DNA of 46,529 nucleotides from NCBI RefSeq assembly GCF_017377505.1, contig NZ_JAFREN010000021.1, forward strand, positions 1-46,529, given 5' to 3'. This DNA is from Enterococcus sp. DIV0212c (lineage in GTDB: Bacteria; Bacillota; Bacilli; Lactobacillales; Enterococcaceae). Of this stretch, positions 16,834-26,710 are shown one piece after another (positions within the stretch are counted from its first letter, which is position 1; each line of letters starts with the position of its first letter). A model generated the notes under the pieces. It did not search any database and was not told the DNA's origin. It worked only from the letters and a program-made list of their open reading frames with translations. The translations under genes and the position numbers were made by a program.

Positions 16834-17658
16834 TTAGTTTTCTGTCATGCGGTCTTGGGCATGATTATATGCACCGTGCCAAACATGACCAAGAAAAGGA
16901 TTGATTTTTTGTCCATTTTTGATTGCAGCTGCCACAAATTTCTTGGCAAGCGCTACGGCATCAATGACCGAATAATCTTTTGCAAGACCAGCAGTTACTG
17001 CTGATGCAAATGTACAACCAGCGCCGTGATTATAATCTGTCGAAAATAATTCGTTTTCTAAAATAGTAAAATCAGTTCCATCATAAAAAAGATCAGTTGC
17101 TTTCTCAGTATTCAAACGATGTCCACCTTTGATCACCACATTTTTAGGACCTAGATCAAGGATTTTTTTAGCAGCTTCTTTCATTTGATCAATAGAAGTT
17201 AAATCACCCATTCCAGATAAAATTCCTGCTTCTACTAAGTTAGGTGTTGTGATAGTAGCTTTAGGTAAAAGTAAGCGAGTCATTGCTGCTACATTTTCTG
17301 GTTGTAATAGTTCGCTAGTACCTTTACAAGCCATTACAGGATCAATTACGATATTATCCATTGCAAATCTATCAATATATTCTCGAGTAATTTCAATCGC
17401 TTCGATGGTGCCAAGCATTCCTGTTTTCATTGCATCAAGAGCACCGCCAGCAAAAATAGTTTTCAATTGTTTTTCCACTAACTCAGGTTCGATTGGTGTA
17501 ACCAGGTGACTCCAGCCTTCATCGGGATTCATAGTCACGATACTAGTTAAAGCTGAAAAACCAAAAGTTCCATACTCCTCAAACGTTTTTAAATCCGCTT
17601 GTATCCCTGCACCGCCGCTAGAATCAGAACCAGCAACTGTTAATACTTTTTTGATCAT
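16834..17658 (-). CDS. pdxK: Pyridoxine/pyridoxal kinase (ThiD-like fold)
   Basis: 274-residue ribokinase-fold enzyme that phosphorylates B6 vitamers, as shown for the ThiD-like PdxK of Bacillus and S. aureus. Visible: [19 protein letters not shown] near the start, KTGMLG mid-chain and the anion-hole motif [12 protein letters not shown] near the C-terminus. HMP kinase activity (ThiD) is the alternative; the MocR neighbour and absence of thiamin genes favour PdxK. Start chosen as the ATG at 17658 preceded by GAGGTTGG; the open frame continues upstream through repeats with no ribosome binding site. First gene of a two-gene operon with the S component. Confidence 0.88.
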   Translation of the reverse strand: MIKKVLTVAGSDSSGGAGIQADLKTFEEYGTFGFSALTSIVTMNPDEGWSHLVTPIEPELVEKQLKTIFAGGALDAMKTGMLGTIEAIEITREYIDRFAMDNIVIDPVMACKGTSELLQPENVAAMTRLLLPKATITTPNLVEAGILSGMGDLTSIDQMKEAAKKILDLGPKNVVIKGGHRLNTEKATDLFYDGTDFTILENELFSTDYNHGAGCTFASAVTAGLAKDYSVIDAVALAKKFVAAAIKNGQKINPFLGHVWHGAYNHAQDRMTEN

Positions 17659-17761
17659 TATCCAACCTCTATTCATAAATATTTTGATATATGTATTGTA
17701 AAACAAACATAAGTTGACAAAAACAGCCAATTGGGTTATTTTCAGGTCATCCAATTGCTGC

Positions 17762-17894
17762 GAAACACAAAGAACGAAGTGATTTGATGTTGAGCAGTAC
17801 AAGACGACCGAAGGGAGAGTTGATCCTTAGTTTGAAACACAAAGAACAAAGTAATCCAATGTTTAACAACACAAAACAATCGAAAGAAGAGTTG
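17762..17894. repeat. Imperfect 61-bp direct repeat, period 72
   Basis: Copy 1 begins at 17762 and copy 2 at 17834, both opening with GAAACACAAAGAAC and closing with GAGTTG. By hand alignment 47 of 61 positions agree without gaps, and 13 of the 14 differences are transitions. The repeats lie between the divergent pdxK and MocR genes, where MocR proteins bind direct repeats, but these units are much longer than known MocR sites. Confidence 0.7.
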
Positions 17895-17953
17895 TTATAT
17901 CCAATGCTCTCGTCAAACCATACAATTCAGTAAGTTAGAACACTCGATTAGAC

Positions 17954-17959
17954 TATAAT
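17954..17959 (+). promoter_or_regulatory. -10 element of the MocR gene
   Basis: TATAAT 27 bases before the start codon; no good -35 at 16-18 bases, which fits regulated initiation. Confidence 0.5.
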
Positions 17960-17985
17960 AAAGAACTACAAAAAGGAGGCAAAAA

Positions 17986-19428
17986 ATGTGGTCACTAAAT
18001 AAAGAAAAAGGTGTTCCAGTATACGTAAGTATCATTGAACTAATTCTTTCCTACATAAAAAATGGGGATCTTCTACCAGGTGAACGTTTGCCGTCAGAAA
18101 GAAAACTGGCAAATTACTTTCAAGTGAATCGTTCAACCGTTGTTCATGCACTGGATGAACTTGTTGCATTAGGTTGGATTGTCAGAAAGCAAGGTAGTGG
18201 CACAATCGTCAATGAAGGAAAATGGGGAATCAGTACAGCTCCTAGGACGGACTGGCGTCGTTATTTAGAACAAAATGCTTTCGCTAAAATCGATCCTTTT
18301 ATTGAACAAATCGAAACATTGATCAAGCATTCAAATGAGGATGTACTTGATTTATATACCGGTGAATTGCCTTTAGATCTGATTCCAAGTTTTGTATTTC
18401 CGCCATTGACATGGAAGCATTTTTTAGAAGAAGAACAGCAGGATGATTTAGGCTATTTTCCCTTGCGGCAATCAATTAGTCACAAAGCAGAAAAAGAGTA
18501 TGGATTTTCACTACCGCCGGAAAGTTTATTGATTACATCAGGTGCGCAGCAAGCTTTATTTTTAATTTTGCAAGTATTACTGCATCCAGGGGATGGTGTA
18601 GCCATTGAAAATCCCTCTTTTCTTTATGCATTGCCTATTTTTCAAGCAGCTGGCATTCGTTTATATGGAGTAGAAATGGATCAAGAAGGAATTTGCTTGG
18701 AATCTTTGGAAAAAATGATTCGTCAACATCGTATCAAGATGGTGATGGTCAATCCGTCGTTTCAAAATCCGACTGGCAAAACAATGTCAATGAAACGAAG
18801 AAGAGGGTTAGTTGAACTATGTCAAAAACATCAAATCCCAATTGTAGAAGATGATGTTTTTGGTACATTAAATTTTATTTCTGCCGATCAAGTCCAACCG
18901 TTAAAAAAATTGGATCCAGAAAATGTCTTATATATCGGTTCCCTTTCAAAAATTCTAGGTTCAACGACAAAAATAGGCTGGCTAAGTGCCCCAACTTCTG
19001 TGAACCAACAATTAGCTGAAGCTAGAAAAATGATGGATTTTACATTGAGTATTTTCCCGCAATTATTAGCGAATTTGGCATTAACAGACGAAAATTTTTC
19101 TGATAAAATTTCTTCTTTAAAACAAAAAGTAGAAGAACGGGGTCACGCAGTGGCAGATGTTGTAGCAAAAATAGAGGATTGGGAAGTTGAAATGCCTAAA
19201 GGTGGTTTTTATTTGTGGGCAAAATGGAAAAAGGGAAACTTGCGTCAAAAAGATTGGGCGGTTTTTCTACAAGAAGGATTACTTGTTGCACCAAGTTTTA
19301 TTTTCAGTGGAAATCGGGATAGTATTCGTATTAATTTTTCCAGAATCGATGAGGATAAACTGCCTATATTTAAAGCAAAGTTAGAAAAAATCACCCAAAT
19401 AATCGCTTCTGATTTTTCAACACTATGA
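17986..19428 (+). CDS. pdxR: MocR/GntR-family regulator with aminotransferase domain (PdxR-like)
   Basis: 480 residues. Residues 1-75 are a GntR winged helix (PVYVSIIELILSYI, PSERKLANYFQVNRSTV); residues about 115-475 are a fold-type I aminotransferase domain with the PLP-binding Lys in SLSKILGSTTKIGWL and NPSFQNPTG for the substrate site. MocR proteins of the PdxR type sense PLP and control B6 synthesis or salvage; divergent transcription from pdxK and the S-component gene makes that role likely here. AAAGGAGG precedes the ATG. A nitroreductase gene follows after 30 bases, so both may be co-transcribed. Confidence 0.9.
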   Translation: MWSLNKEKGVPVYVSIIELILSYIKNGDLLPGERLPSERKLANYFQVNRSTVVHALDELVALGWIVRKQGSGTIVNEGKWGISTAPRTDWRRYLEQNAFAKIDPFIEQIETLIKHSNEDVLDLYTGELPLDLIPSFVFPPLTWKHFLEEEQQDDLGYFPLRQSISHKAEKEYGFSLPPESLLITSGAQQALFLILQVLLHPGDGVAIENPSFLYALPIFQAAGIRLYGVEMDQEGICLESLEKMIRQHRIKMVMVNPSFQNPTGKTMSMKRRRGLVELCQKHQIPIVEDDVFGTLNFISADQVQPLKKLDPENVLYIGSLSKILGSTTKIGWLSAPTSVNQQLAEARKMMDFTLSIFPQLLANLALTDENFSDKISSLKQKVEERGHAVADVVAKIEDWEVEMPKGGFYLWAKWKKGNLRQKDWAVFLQEGLLVAPSFIFSGNRDSIRINFSRIDEDKLPIFKAKLEKITQIIASDFSTL

Positions 19429-19458
19429 TAAAATAGGAATAAAATGGAGGAAATGAAT

Positions 19459-20184
19459 ATGAATCAAACAATCGAGTTATTGAAAAATCGTCGTAGTTAT
19501 CGAGAATTTGACGAGAATTATGTGTTGCCTAAGGTAGAATTACAGGCAATACTAGATGCAGCTCGTCAAGCTCCTAGTTGGATGAATGGCCAATTTTACA
19601 GCATTATTGTTATTCAGGATAAAAAGATCCGTGAACAACTTGTAAAATGGAATCCAGGTAATCCTCACATGCTGAACAGTTCAGTCTTTTTACTTTTTAT
19701 CGGTGATCTTCATCGCACTAAAATGGTTAGCGCTGCTCATGAAAGTTCCTACTCAATTGATGAAAGTGTCGAACCAATGATATTGGCTGTAACCGATGCA
19801 TCATTAGCACTGGAAAATGCAGTGATTGCTGTTGAAAGTTTAGGTCTAGGTTCCGTTGTTGTTGGAAGTATCCGTAAATATGGCAAAGAAATCTGTCAAT
19901 TGTTGGATTTGCCAGATAATACGTTTCCTTTATTTGGATTAAGTATTGGCAAACCAGTGGTAGAAATGAAAGTGAAACCACGATTACCAGAAACCTCAGT
20001 TGTCCATTATGATAAGTATCGTGCGTATGCCTATTCGTTGATTGAGCAATATAATGACACGATGGAACAATTTGGAGAGGCAAGAGAAACGAAGCGTTGG
20101 AGTCAAAAATTTTCTGATTATTTCGCTGAGGAACCATCAATGATCACGGATCAGCTATTACAAATCCAAGGCTTGTTGAAATAA
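19459..20184 (+). CDS. NfsA-type NADPH-dependent nitroreductase/flavin reductase
   Basis: 241-residue FMN-dependent oxidoreductase of the NfsA/FRP subfamily. N-terminal RRSYREF is the phosphate-binding motif, ARQAPSWMNGQ the FMN loop, and ESLGLGSVVVGSIR the second FMN site. The C-terminal roughly 60-residue extension is typical of the NfsA group. Physiological substrate unknown; such enzymes reduce quinones, nitro compounds or free flavin. Of three nearby ATGs, the one at 19459 is 8 bases after GGAGG, the other two overlap or crowd that site. Downstream of the MocR gene by 30 bases. Confidence 0.9.
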   Translation: MNQTIELLKNRRSYREFDENYVLPKVELQAILDAARQAPSWMNGQFYSIIVIQDKKIREQLVKWNPGNPHMLNSSVFLLFIGDLHRTKMVSAAHESSYSIDESVEPMILAVTDASLALENAVIAVESLGLGSVVVGSIRKYGKEICQLLDLPDNTFPLFGLSIGKPVVEMKVKPRLPETSVVHYDKYRAYAYSLIEQYNDTMEQFGEARETKRWSQKFSDYFAEEPSMITDQLLQIQGLLK

Positions 20185-20230
20185 ATCCTTAAATCAATAG
20201 AACGACTCATCCTTTTTTGCTAGGCATTAC

Positions 20231-20259
20231 TTTCTTCTCTGGCAATGGAATGATATACT
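20231..20259 (+). promoter_or_regulatory. Promoter of the phosphoglucomutase gene
   Basis: TTTCTT and TATACT with a 17-base spacer, 42 bases before the chosen start. Confidence 0.55.
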
Positions 20260-20301
20260 TACTAATGGATAAAAAAACAAAAGATAAAAGAGGTGCTAAA
20301 T

Positions 20302-22026
20302 ATGTCTTGGGAACAAGTCTATGAACAGTGGATAAATGAAGGTAATATACCAGAAAATTTAAAAAAAGAATTAAAAGATCTTAAAGAAGATCCTGAAAAG
20401 TGCGAGGATGCTTTTTATGCACCGTTGGAATTTGGTACAGCGGGCATGCGTGGTATTTTAGGTGCCGGCATCAATCGAATGAATATATTTACAATTCGTC
20501 AAGCAACTGAAGGGCTAGCTCGTTTTATAGATGCTCAAGGCGCTGAAACGAAACGACGGGGTGTTGCAATTGCCTATGATTCTCGCCATATGTCTCCAGA
20601 ATTTGCTATGGAAGCTGCGAAAACATTAGCACAGCATGACATTCCAGCATTTGTTTTTGAAAGCTTAAGACCAACGCCTGAGTTATCTTTTGCAGTTCGT
20701 TATTTAAATGCTTTTTCAGGTATCATGATTACGGCATCTCACAATCCAGCAGCGTATAATGGCTATAAAGTGTATGGTGCAGATGGTGGACAAATGCCGC
20801 CTGCTGATGCGGACGCATTAACAAAGTATGTTCGTGAAATCGAAAACCCACTTAAAATAGAAGTTCTCTCAGATGACCAAGCAAAAGTGAGCGATTTGAT
20901 CACGATCATCGGTGAAGAAGTTGATAATGCTTATCTAAAAGAAGTGAAGAAAGTCACGATCAATCAAGAATTGATCAATGAAATGGGTAAAGAATTAAAA
21001 TTAGTTTATACACCATTGCATGGGACAGGCAAAATGCTTGGTGAAAAAGCGTTGAAACAAGCAGGTTTTGAAAAATTTGTACTTGTTCCAGAACAAGCGA
21101 TTGCAGATCCAGATTTTACAACAGTGAAATCACCAAACCCAGAAGAACATTCTGCTTTTGAATATGCGATTCGCTTAGGTGAAAAAGAAGATGCTGATTT
21201 GCTGATTGCAACAGATCCTGATGCCGATCGTCTAGGTGCGGCCGTTCGTTTACCTGATGGAAGTTACCAAGTTTTAACTGGTAACCAATTAGGATCGATC
21301 ATGATTCAATATATTTTAGAAGCACATAAACAAGCAGGAACATTACCTGAGAACGCTGTTGTCTTAAAATCAATCGTATCGAGCGAATTAGCAACTGCAA
21401 TCACAACAAAATATAAGACAAAAATGGTAGATGTTTTAACAGGGTTTAAATTTATTGCGGAAAAAATCGAGCAATATGAAGCAGACCATTCACAAACATT
21501 TATGTTTGGTTTTGAAGAAAGCTATGGTTATTTAGTTAAATCTTTTGTTCGTGATAAAGATGCGATCCAAGCACTTGTGTTATTGGCAGAAGTTGCGGCT
21601 TTCTACAAAAAACAAGGTAAAACCCTTTATGACGGATTACAAGATATTTTTGAAGAATATGGTTACTTTGAAGAAAAAACAATCTCTGTAACATTGAGCG
21701 GTATTGAAGGTAGCGAAAAAATCAAAGCTTTGATGAAAAAATTCCGCGAAGAAGCACCGACTTCTTTTGCAACTATCAATGTAACGCAAACAGAAGACTT
21801 TAAAGAATTGACTCGAACGTCTTCTGATGGCAAAGTCGAAGAATTAACAACTCCGCCTTCAGATGTGCTAAAATATTTCTTGGAAGATGGCAGTTGGATT
21901 GCGATTCGTCCGTCTGGAACAGAACCTAAAATCAAATTTTACTTGGCTACTAAAGCTTCTTCTCAAAAGGAAGCTGATCAAAAAATCAAGAACTTTGAAC
22001 AAGCAGTCAATGCATTAACCGAATAA
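20302..22026 (+). CDS. pgcA: Alpha-phosphoglucomutase (PgcA type)
   Basis: 574-residue cytoplasmic enzyme interconverting glucose-6-P and glucose-1-P, feeding UDP-glucose for glycolipid and cell-wall polymers. The phosphoserine loop is [13 protein letters not shown], the metal loop TDPDADR, the sugar-binding loop GFEESYGY, and the phosphate-binding loop [12 protein letters not shown] near the C-terminus. Length matches PgcA of Bacillus and Pgm of Enterococcus. The ATG at 20302 has GAGGTG 6 bases upstream; a GTG nine bases earlier is part of that site. Monocistronic. Confidence 0.95.
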   Translation: MSWEQVYEQWINEGNIPENLKKELKDLKEDPEKCEDAFYAPLEFGTAGMRGILGAGINRMNIFTIRQATEGLARFIDAQGAETKRRGVAIAYDSRHMSPEFAMEAAKTLAQHDIPAFVFESLRPTPELSFAVRYLNAFSGIMITASHNPAAYNGYKVYGADGGQMPPADADALTKYVREIENPLKIEVLSDDQAKVSDLITIIGEEVDNAYLKEVKKVTINQELINEMGKELKLVYTPLHGTGKMLGEKALKQAGFEKFVLVPEQAIADPDFTTVKSPNPEEHSAFEYAIRLGEKEDADLLIATDPDADRLGAAVRLPDGSYQVLTGNQLGSIMIQYILEAHKQAGTLPENAVVLKSIVSSELATAITTKYKTKMVDVLTGFKFIAEKIEQYEADHSQTFMFGFEESYGYLVKSFVRDKDAIQALVLLAEVAAFYKKQGKTLYDGLQDIFEEYGYFEEKTISVTLSGIEGSEKIKALMKKFREEAPTSFATINVTQTEDFKELTRTSSDGKVEELTTPPSDVLKYFLEDGSWIAIRPSGTEPKIKFYLATKASSQKEADQKIKNFEQAVNALTE

Positions 22027-22028
22027 AA

Positions 22029-22076
22029 TGAGTTGGACTGAAAAAACTGGATAAAAGGTTGTTTCAGTCCTTTCAT
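22029..22076 (+). terminator. Hairpin after pgcA
   Basis: GGACTGAAA (22035-22043) pairs with TTTCAGTCC (22062-22070), and flanking AAATGA with TCATTT lengthens the stem. The T run is short, so a moderate terminator. Confidence 0.6.
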
Positions 22077-22103
22077 TTGCAAAACGTATAAGGAGTGATA
22101 GAT

Positions 22104-22880
22104 ATGAACATTGGATTTATTGGCGCTGGTCACATGGGTAGTGCAATGATCGAAGGACTTTTAAAAGCAAAAGTAGTCGCACCAGAAAATTTATTCGTAA
22201 AAGGTGGATCAAGCGGTACCGCTGAAGCTTTGCAAGAAAAATTATCGTTTCAATTGATCAAAGATTATGAAGCGTTGAAAGAATGCCAAGTTATTTTTAT
22301 TGCTACAGGAGCTAAAATCGTATTAGATATTTTAAAACAAGCAGCGCCATCTATGGCTAAAGATACAATTCTTATTTCAGTTGCTACAGGACATACGGTG
22401 GAAGAGGCTCAAGCAGTATTAGGCAGTGACATTCATGTCGTTCATGCTATTCCAAACACGCCAGTTAGTGTGAATGCTGGAATGATAGGAGCTGTTTTTG
22501 CTAAAAATATGCCTAGTGCATCAAAAAATGAAGCGATTCGTGTATTGGAATCTCTAGGTGAAGTCGAAGAAGTTAGTGAGGCTATACTTGGAACATTTGG
22601 TACAGTTGCTGGATGTAGTCCTGCATTTGTCGATATATTTATGGAAGCTTTAGCAGATGGTGCAGTGTTAGAAGGGATGCCGCGTGCACTTTCTTATGAA
22701 ATCATTGCTCAAATGATGTTGGGCTCTGCTAAATTAGCAATTGAAACGAAAAAACATCCAGGAGAATTAAAAGATGGTGTAACATCTCCAGGCGGTAGCA
22801 CGATTAAAGGTGTTACTGCTTTAGAAAAAAATGGCTTTAGATATGCTGTGATCGATGCAGTGAAACAAGCCAACAGCTAA
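22104..22880 (+). CDS. proC: Pyrroline-5-carboxylate reductase
   Basis: 258-residue cytoplasmic enzyme making proline from 1-pyrroline-5-carboxylate with NAD(P)H. The N-terminal nucleotide-binding motif IGFIGAGHMGSAMIEG and the C-terminal dimerisation signature LKDGVTSPGGSTIKGVTALE are clear. AAGGAG lies 8 bases before the ATG at 22104; an in-frame GTG at 22095 overlaps that site. No proA or proB is adjacent, so this is a solitary proC as in many Firmicutes. Confidence 0.95.
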   Translation: MNIGFIGAGHMGSAMIEGLLKAKVVAPENLFVKGGSSGTAEALQEKLSFQLIKDYEALKECQVIFIATGAKIVLDILKQAAPSMAKDTILISVATGHTVEEAQAVLGSDIHVVHAIPNTPVSVNAGMIGAVFAKNMPSASKNEAIRVLESLGEVEEVSEAILGTFGTVAGCSPAFVDIFMEALADGAVLEGMPRALSYEIIAQMMLGSAKLAIETKKHPGELKDGVTSPGGSTIKGVTALEKNGFRYAVIDAVKQANS

Positions 22881-22893
22881 TATAAGAAATACT

Positions 22894-22927
22894 AAAGACA
22901 AGTGGATTTTTTTCTGCTTGTCTTTTT
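22894..22927 (+). terminator. Terminator after proC
   Basis: AAAGACAAG pairs with CTTGTCTTT around a T-rich loop; tail of five T. Confidence 0.8.
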
Positions 22928-22993
22928 AAATCAAGCAAAGAAAAAATCTATCCTCTTTTTAAAAAAGTTTGCTATAATAAACAAGAGGAAAAG

Positions 22994-23299
22994 ATGAAAG
23001 GAAGCTCAGCGATGAAAGAAATAGATGAGATTCAAAAAGTAAGCCAGTTATATAAAGTCTTGAGTGATCCGACAAGATTACGAATTTTATTACTGTTGAA
23101 ACAAGGAGAATTAAATGTAACAGCGATTGGAGAAAAGCTTTCAATGGAACAATCCGCTGTCTCCCATCAGTTGAAATTATTACGAGATAGTCATGTGGTA
23201 AGATCCAGACGAGAAGGTAAGACAATCTACTATACCTTAGATGATCATCATGTTATCGATATTCTCAATCAGACATTTGAACATATTAAACACCAATAA
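22994..23299 (+). CDS. ArsR/SmtB-family metal-sensing repressor, CzrA-like
   Basis: 101-residue winged-helix repressor. The DNA-binding part is LSDPTRLRILLLL and MEQSAVSHQLKLLRDS. The alpha-5 metal site of the Zn/Co sensor CzrA is fully kept: D84 and H86 in LDDHHV, H97 and H100 in EHIKH; the alpha-3 Cys site of CadC/ArsR is absent. So it probably senses Zn(II) or Co(II). AGAGG lies 5 bases before this ATG; a second in-frame ATG at 23012 also has a fair site (AAGGAAG). TATAAT is at 22973-22978. Unlike most CzrA genes, no exporter gene is adjacent. Confidence 0.88.
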   Translation: MKGSSAMKEIDEIQKVSQLYKVLSDPTRLRILLLLKQGELNVTAIGEKLSMEQSAVSHQLKLLRDSHVVRSRREGKTIYYTLDDHHVIDILNQTFEHIKHQ

Positions 23300-23303
23300 C
23301 TCA

Positions 23304-23353
23304 CCTTTTCTAGGATTCCCTTGGGAAATTCAAAGAAAAGGGTAGTTTTTTTT
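23304..23353 (+). terminator. Terminator after the ArsR gene
   Basis: CCTTTTCT pairs with AGAAAAGG and inner ATTCCC with GGGAAAT, followed by a run of nine T. Confidence 0.85.
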
Positions 23354-23365
23354 ACGTCAGTTGGG

Positions 23366-23409
23366 TATACTAGAAACATGTTTTATTAGAAGAAAATGAA
23401 ATGTTTCTA
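23366..23409 (+). promoter_or_regulatory. hom promoter -10 and leader hairpin
   Basis: TATACT at 23366-23371 is followed at once by a hairpin whose 9-bp arms, TAGAAACAT (23371-23379) and ATGTTTCTA (23401-23409), lead into ATTTTTAT. The hairpin lies at the extreme 5' end of the predicted hom mRNA. It could be a 5' stabiliser, an operator palindrome or a weak attenuator. Confidence 0.5.
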
Positions 23410-23433
23410 ATTTTTATAGTTGGAGGAAGAATA

Positions 23434-24723
23434 ATGAAGGAAAAATTGAAAGTGGGTCTACTTGGACTAGGTACAGTTGGATCTGGTGTACCAACAATTT
23501 TACAAGAGCATCAAGAAAAGATTTCTCAAGTGACAGGGATGGAAATCGTTATTTCAAAAGCATTAGTACGTGATGAAGAAGAAAAAAGACGTCTAGCTGA
23601 GAAATTTGATATTCAACTCACAACAAGTATTGATGATATTATTAATGATGATGAAATCAAAATTATTGTAGAATTAATAGGCAAAGTCGAACCAGCAAAA
23701 ACCTTCATTACTAAAGCGTTAGAAAATGGTAAACATATTGTGACAGCAAACAAAGATCTTTTAGCTCAACATGGAAGCGAGCTTGTTGCTTTAGCACAAA
23801 AAAATCATTGTGATTTATATTATGAAGCAAGCGTTGCCGGAGGTATCCCTATCTTGCGGACAATTGCGAATAGCTTAGCCGCTGACAATATCCAAAAAGT
23901 GTTAGGGATCGTTAATGGAACGACAAACTACATGTTGACACAAATGGTTGCAGAGAAGAAGTCTTACGACCAAGCATTAAGCGAAGCCCAAGAATTAGGA
24001 TTTGCTGAATCTGATCCAACCAATGACGTGGATGGAATTGATGCAGCTTATAAGATGGTTATTTTAAGCCAATTCGCTTTTGGGATGAATATCAGACTGG
24101 ATCAAGTTGATACTCGTGGAATTCGTGGTTTATCTTTAGATGATGTAGAAATGGCGGCTCAATTAGGCTATGAAGTTAAGTTGATAGGTTCCTCTGAAAA
24201 TCAAGAGGGGAGTATCGCAGTTGAAGTTGGACCGATGCTTGTAGCAAAGTCTCATCCGATCGCTTCAGTTCGTAATGAGTTTAATGCTGTGTTTATTGAA
24301 AGCTCTGGTGTTGGTGAATCAATGTATTACGGACCAGGAGCAGGTGCTAAACCGACAGCAACAAGTGTAGTCAGTGATATTATTACAATTGCTAAAAATA
24401 TTCGTTTAGGTACAACTGGGCATATGTTCAATTCTTACCAGCACGACACAAAATTGGCACCAGATGAAACGATTTCTGGAAAATACTACTTCTCAATTGA
24501 AGTACCCGATCGTCGCGGTCAAATTTTAAAATTAACACAAATCATGACAGAAGCAAATGTTAGCTTTGACCAATTAGTTCAGCAAAAATCTGATGGTACT
24601 AGAGCTAGAATTGTTGCAATTACACATACAATTACAAAAGAACAAATGAAACAAGTGACAAAAGAAATCAAAGAAACTGACGAATTTGAACTATTAAATA
24701 CATTCAAAGTATTGGAGGATTAA
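23434..24723 (+). CDS. hom: Homoserine dehydrogenase
   Basis: 429-residue cytoplasmic enzyme reducing aspartate semialdehyde to homoserine, the branch point to threonine and methionine. Domains: N-terminal Rossmann fold ([13 protein letters not shown]), catalytic domain with NGTTNYML and the ADxxxVDGxDAAYK-like [16 protein letters not shown], and a C-terminal ACT domain from about residue 350 ([19 protein letters not shown]) for feedback by threonine. GGAGG is 7 bases before the ATG at 23434; the upstream in-frame ATG at 23401 lies inside the leader hairpin and has no ribosome binding site. Followed by thrC after 2 bases. Confidence 0.96.
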   Translation: MKEKLKVGLLGLGTVGSGVPTILQEHQEKISQVTGMEIVISKALVRDEEEKRRLAEKFDIQLTTSIDDIINDDEIKIIVELIGKVEPAKTFITKALENGKHIVTANKDLLAQHGSELVALAQKNHCDLYYEASVAGGIPILRTIANSLAADNIQKVLGIVNGTTNYMLTQMVAEKKSYDQALSEAQELGFAESDPTNDVDGIDAAYKMVILSQFAFGMNIRLDQVDTRGIRGLSLDDVEMAAQLGYEVKLIGSSENQEGSIAVEVGPMLVAKSHPIASVRNEFNAVFIESSGVGESMYYGPGAGAKPTATSVVSDIITIAKNIRLGTTGHMFNSYQHDTKLAPDETISGKYYFSIEVPDRRGQILKLTQIMTEANVSFDQLVQQKSDGTRARIVAITHTITKEQMKQVTKEIKETDEFELLNTFKVLED

Positions 24724-24725
24724 AA

Positions 24726-25784
24726 ATGTACGAAGGACTATTAAAACAGTATAAAGAGTATTTACCGATTACGGATAAAACACCGATGATTTCACTAGCA
24801 GAAGGAAATACACCGTTAATTCCATTGCATAACTTATCAAAAGAATTAGGCATCAATCTATACGGAAAATATGAAGGATTAAACCCAACTGGGTCATTTA
24901 AAGATCGTGGAATGGTTATGGCTGTTGCTAAAGCTGTTGAGGAAGGAGCCAAAGCGATTGTCTGTGCATCAACTGGTAATACGAGTGCAGCCGCAGCCGC
25001 TTATGCTACTAGAGCAGGCGTTAAAGCCTATGTTGTTATTCCGGATGGGAAAATCGCAATGGGAAAATTAGCACAAGCAATCATTTATGGCGCTGACATC
25101 ATTTCAATTCCAGGGAATTTTGACGAAGCTTTGAAAGCTGTTCGTGATATTGCCAAGACTGAAGCAGTTGCTTTAGTGAATTCTGTGAATCCATATCGTT
25201 TAGAAGGCCAAAAAACAGCGGCTTTTGAAGTCTGTGAACAACTGGGACAAGCGCCAGATGTTTTAGCGATTCCAGTGGGGAATGCTGGTAATATTTCTGC
25301 TTATTGGAAAGGCTTTAAAGAATGGCACGACAAAAAAGGAACACTTTTACCTAGAATGCACGGATTTGAAGCAGAGGGCGCTGCGGCTATCGTGAAAGGT
25401 GAAGTGATTGAACAACCAGAAACGATTGCAACTGCGATTCGGATCGGAAATCCAGCTAGCTGGAAATTAGCAGAAGCTGCACGTGATGAATCAAAAGGGC
25501 ATATTGATTCTGTAACGGATGAAGAAATTTTAAATGCCTATCGTAAAGTCGCCGCTCAAGATGGCGTATTCGTTGAACCAGGCTCAGCTGCTTCTTTAGC
25601 TGGTGTTATCCAACACGTGAAAAATGGAAAAATCAAGCCAGGTGAAACGGTTGTAGCTGTTTTTACTGGAAATGGTTTAAAAGATCCTGATACAGCGATC
25701 AATGCAACAGATGTAAAAATCTCTAAAATGAGTGATTTAGAAGAAATGCGTATGCATTTACGTAATGGAGTGTCAGAACTATGA
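24726..25784 (+). CDS. thrC: Threonine synthase
   Basis: 352-residue PLP enzyme converting O-phosphohomoserine to threonine. The PLP Lys is in [11 protein letters not shown] and the phosphate loop is VGNAGNISA. Length is that of the short Gram-positive ThrC. It begins 2 bases after hom and overlaps thrB by four bases (ATGA), giving a tight hom-thrC-thrB operon. Confidence 0.96.
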   Translation: MYEGLLKQYKEYLPITDKTPMISLAEGNTPLIPLHNLSKELGINLYGKYEGLNPTGSFKDRGMVMAVAKAVEEGAKAIVCASTGNTSAAAAAYATRAGVKAYVVIPDGKIAMGKLAQAIIYGADIISIPGNFDEALKAVRDIAKTEAVALVNSVNPYRLEGQKTAAFEVCEQLGQAPDVLAIPVGNAGNISAYWKGFKEWHDKKGTLLPRMHGFEAEGAAAIVKGEVIEQPETIATAIRIGNPASWKLAEAARDESKGHIDSVTDEEILNAYRKVAAQDGVFVEPGSAASLAGVIQHVKNGKIKPGETVVAVFTGNGLKDPDTAINATDVKISKMSDLEEMRMHLRNGVSEL

Positions 25785-26644
25785 AAATAAGAATTCCCGC
25801 AACCAGTGCAAATCTAGGTCCGGGTTTTGATTCATGCGGTATTGCACTTTCATACTATCTATATATTGAAGTACTGGAAAACGCTGATGAGTGGAAAATT
25901 CAACATTCTTTAGGAGCAGATATTCCTAGTGATAAGACCAATCTACTTATTCAAACAGCTTTAAAAGTAGCACCAAATCTTTCACCTAAAGTCTTGAAGA
26001 TGACATCAGATATTCCTTTAGCTAGAGGTTTAGGCAGTAGTTCAAGTGTGATTGTTGGCGGTATAGAACTGGCTAATCGCTTAGGAAATCTAAACTTATC
26101 ACAAAAAGATAAACTGCAGATTGCGACAGAAATCGAAGGACATCCAGATAATGTAGCACCTGCAATATACGGAGACTTTGTTGTTGCAAGTTATGTGGAT
26201 GGTGAAGTTTATTCTGTCAAACACCATTTTCCCATGTGTGATGTGATTGCGTATATTCCCAATGTCCATCTATTGACATCGGAAAGCCGGAGTGTACTTC
26301 CTGCATCTATTCCTTATAAAGAAGCTGTACAGGCAAGCTCTATTGCAAATGTAATGATTGCAGCAATATTAAATGGTAATTTACCCTTAGCTGGTCTAAT
26401 GATGGAAAAAGATCGTTGGCACGAATCGTACCGTAAAAAATTAGTTCCCCATTTGGATCAAATTCGAATGCTTAGCCATCAAGTTGGAGCTTATGGTGCA
26501 TTCTTAAGCGGGGCTGGACCAACTGTTTTGATTTTATCTCCAGAAGAAAATACGGAAAGAATGGTAAAAGAACTGGAAAACCTTTCACTTTCGGCAACGA
26601 TCAATGTGTTATCGATTGATCAAGAAGGAATTCAAGTATTTTAA
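25781..26644 (+). CDS. thrB: Homoserine kinase
   Basis: 287-residue GHMP-superfamily kinase that phosphorylates homoserine. The ATP loop [16 protein letters not shown] and the N-terminal [15 protein letters not shown] are standard, and the C-terminal [12 protein letters not shown] completes the fold. Overlaps thrC by four bases and is the last gene of the threonine operon, ending at a strong terminator. Confidence 0.96.
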   Translation: MKIRIPATSANLGPGFDSCGIALSYYLYIEVLENADEWKIQHSLGADIPSDKTNLLIQTALKVAPNLSPKVLKMTSDIPLARGLGSSSSVIVGGIELANRLGNLNLSQKDKLQIATEIEGHPDNVAPAIYGDFVVASYVDGEVYSVKHHFPMCDVIAYIPNVHLLTSESRSVLPASIPYKEAVQASSIANVMIAAILNGNLPLAGLMMEKDRWHESYRKKLVPHLDQIRMLSHQVGAYGAFLSGAGPTVLILSPEENTERMVKELENLSLSATINVLSIDQEGIQVF

Positions 26645-26647
26645 AAT

Positions 26648-26704
26648 AAAAAAACTAAGAGCAGTGTTGAGGCAGAGAATTGCCGCACAGCTCTTAGTTT
26701 TTTG
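26648..26704. terminator. Bidirectional terminator between thrB and ppsR
   Basis: AAAAAACTAAGAGC pairs with GCTCTTAGTTTTTT and inner GGCA with TGCC; T runs on both strands between convergent genes. Confidence 0.92.
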
Positions 26705-26710
26705 CCGTCT

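Larger units (their letters stand above)
17659..17985. other. Divergent pdxK/pdxR intergenic region (327 bases)
   Basis: No gene seen. It contains CCAATTG twice (17728-17734 and 17751-17757), a 61-bp imperfect direct repeat described separately, and the promoters of both divergent genes. A TTGTCA (minus strand, about 17714-17719) could be the -35 for pdxK, and the same bases read TTGACA on the plus strand with TATTTT 17 bases on. Confidence 0.6.

Noticed and set aside
17659..17802. N-terminal extension of pdxK by 48 residues
   Set aside because: The extra frame runs through repeat DNA, has no ribosome binding site, and homologues start at the [12 protein letters not shown] segment.
17762..17900. 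CRISPR-like array
   Set aside because: Only two diverged copies with period 72 and an 11-base remainder; no uniform repeats or spacers and no cas genes.
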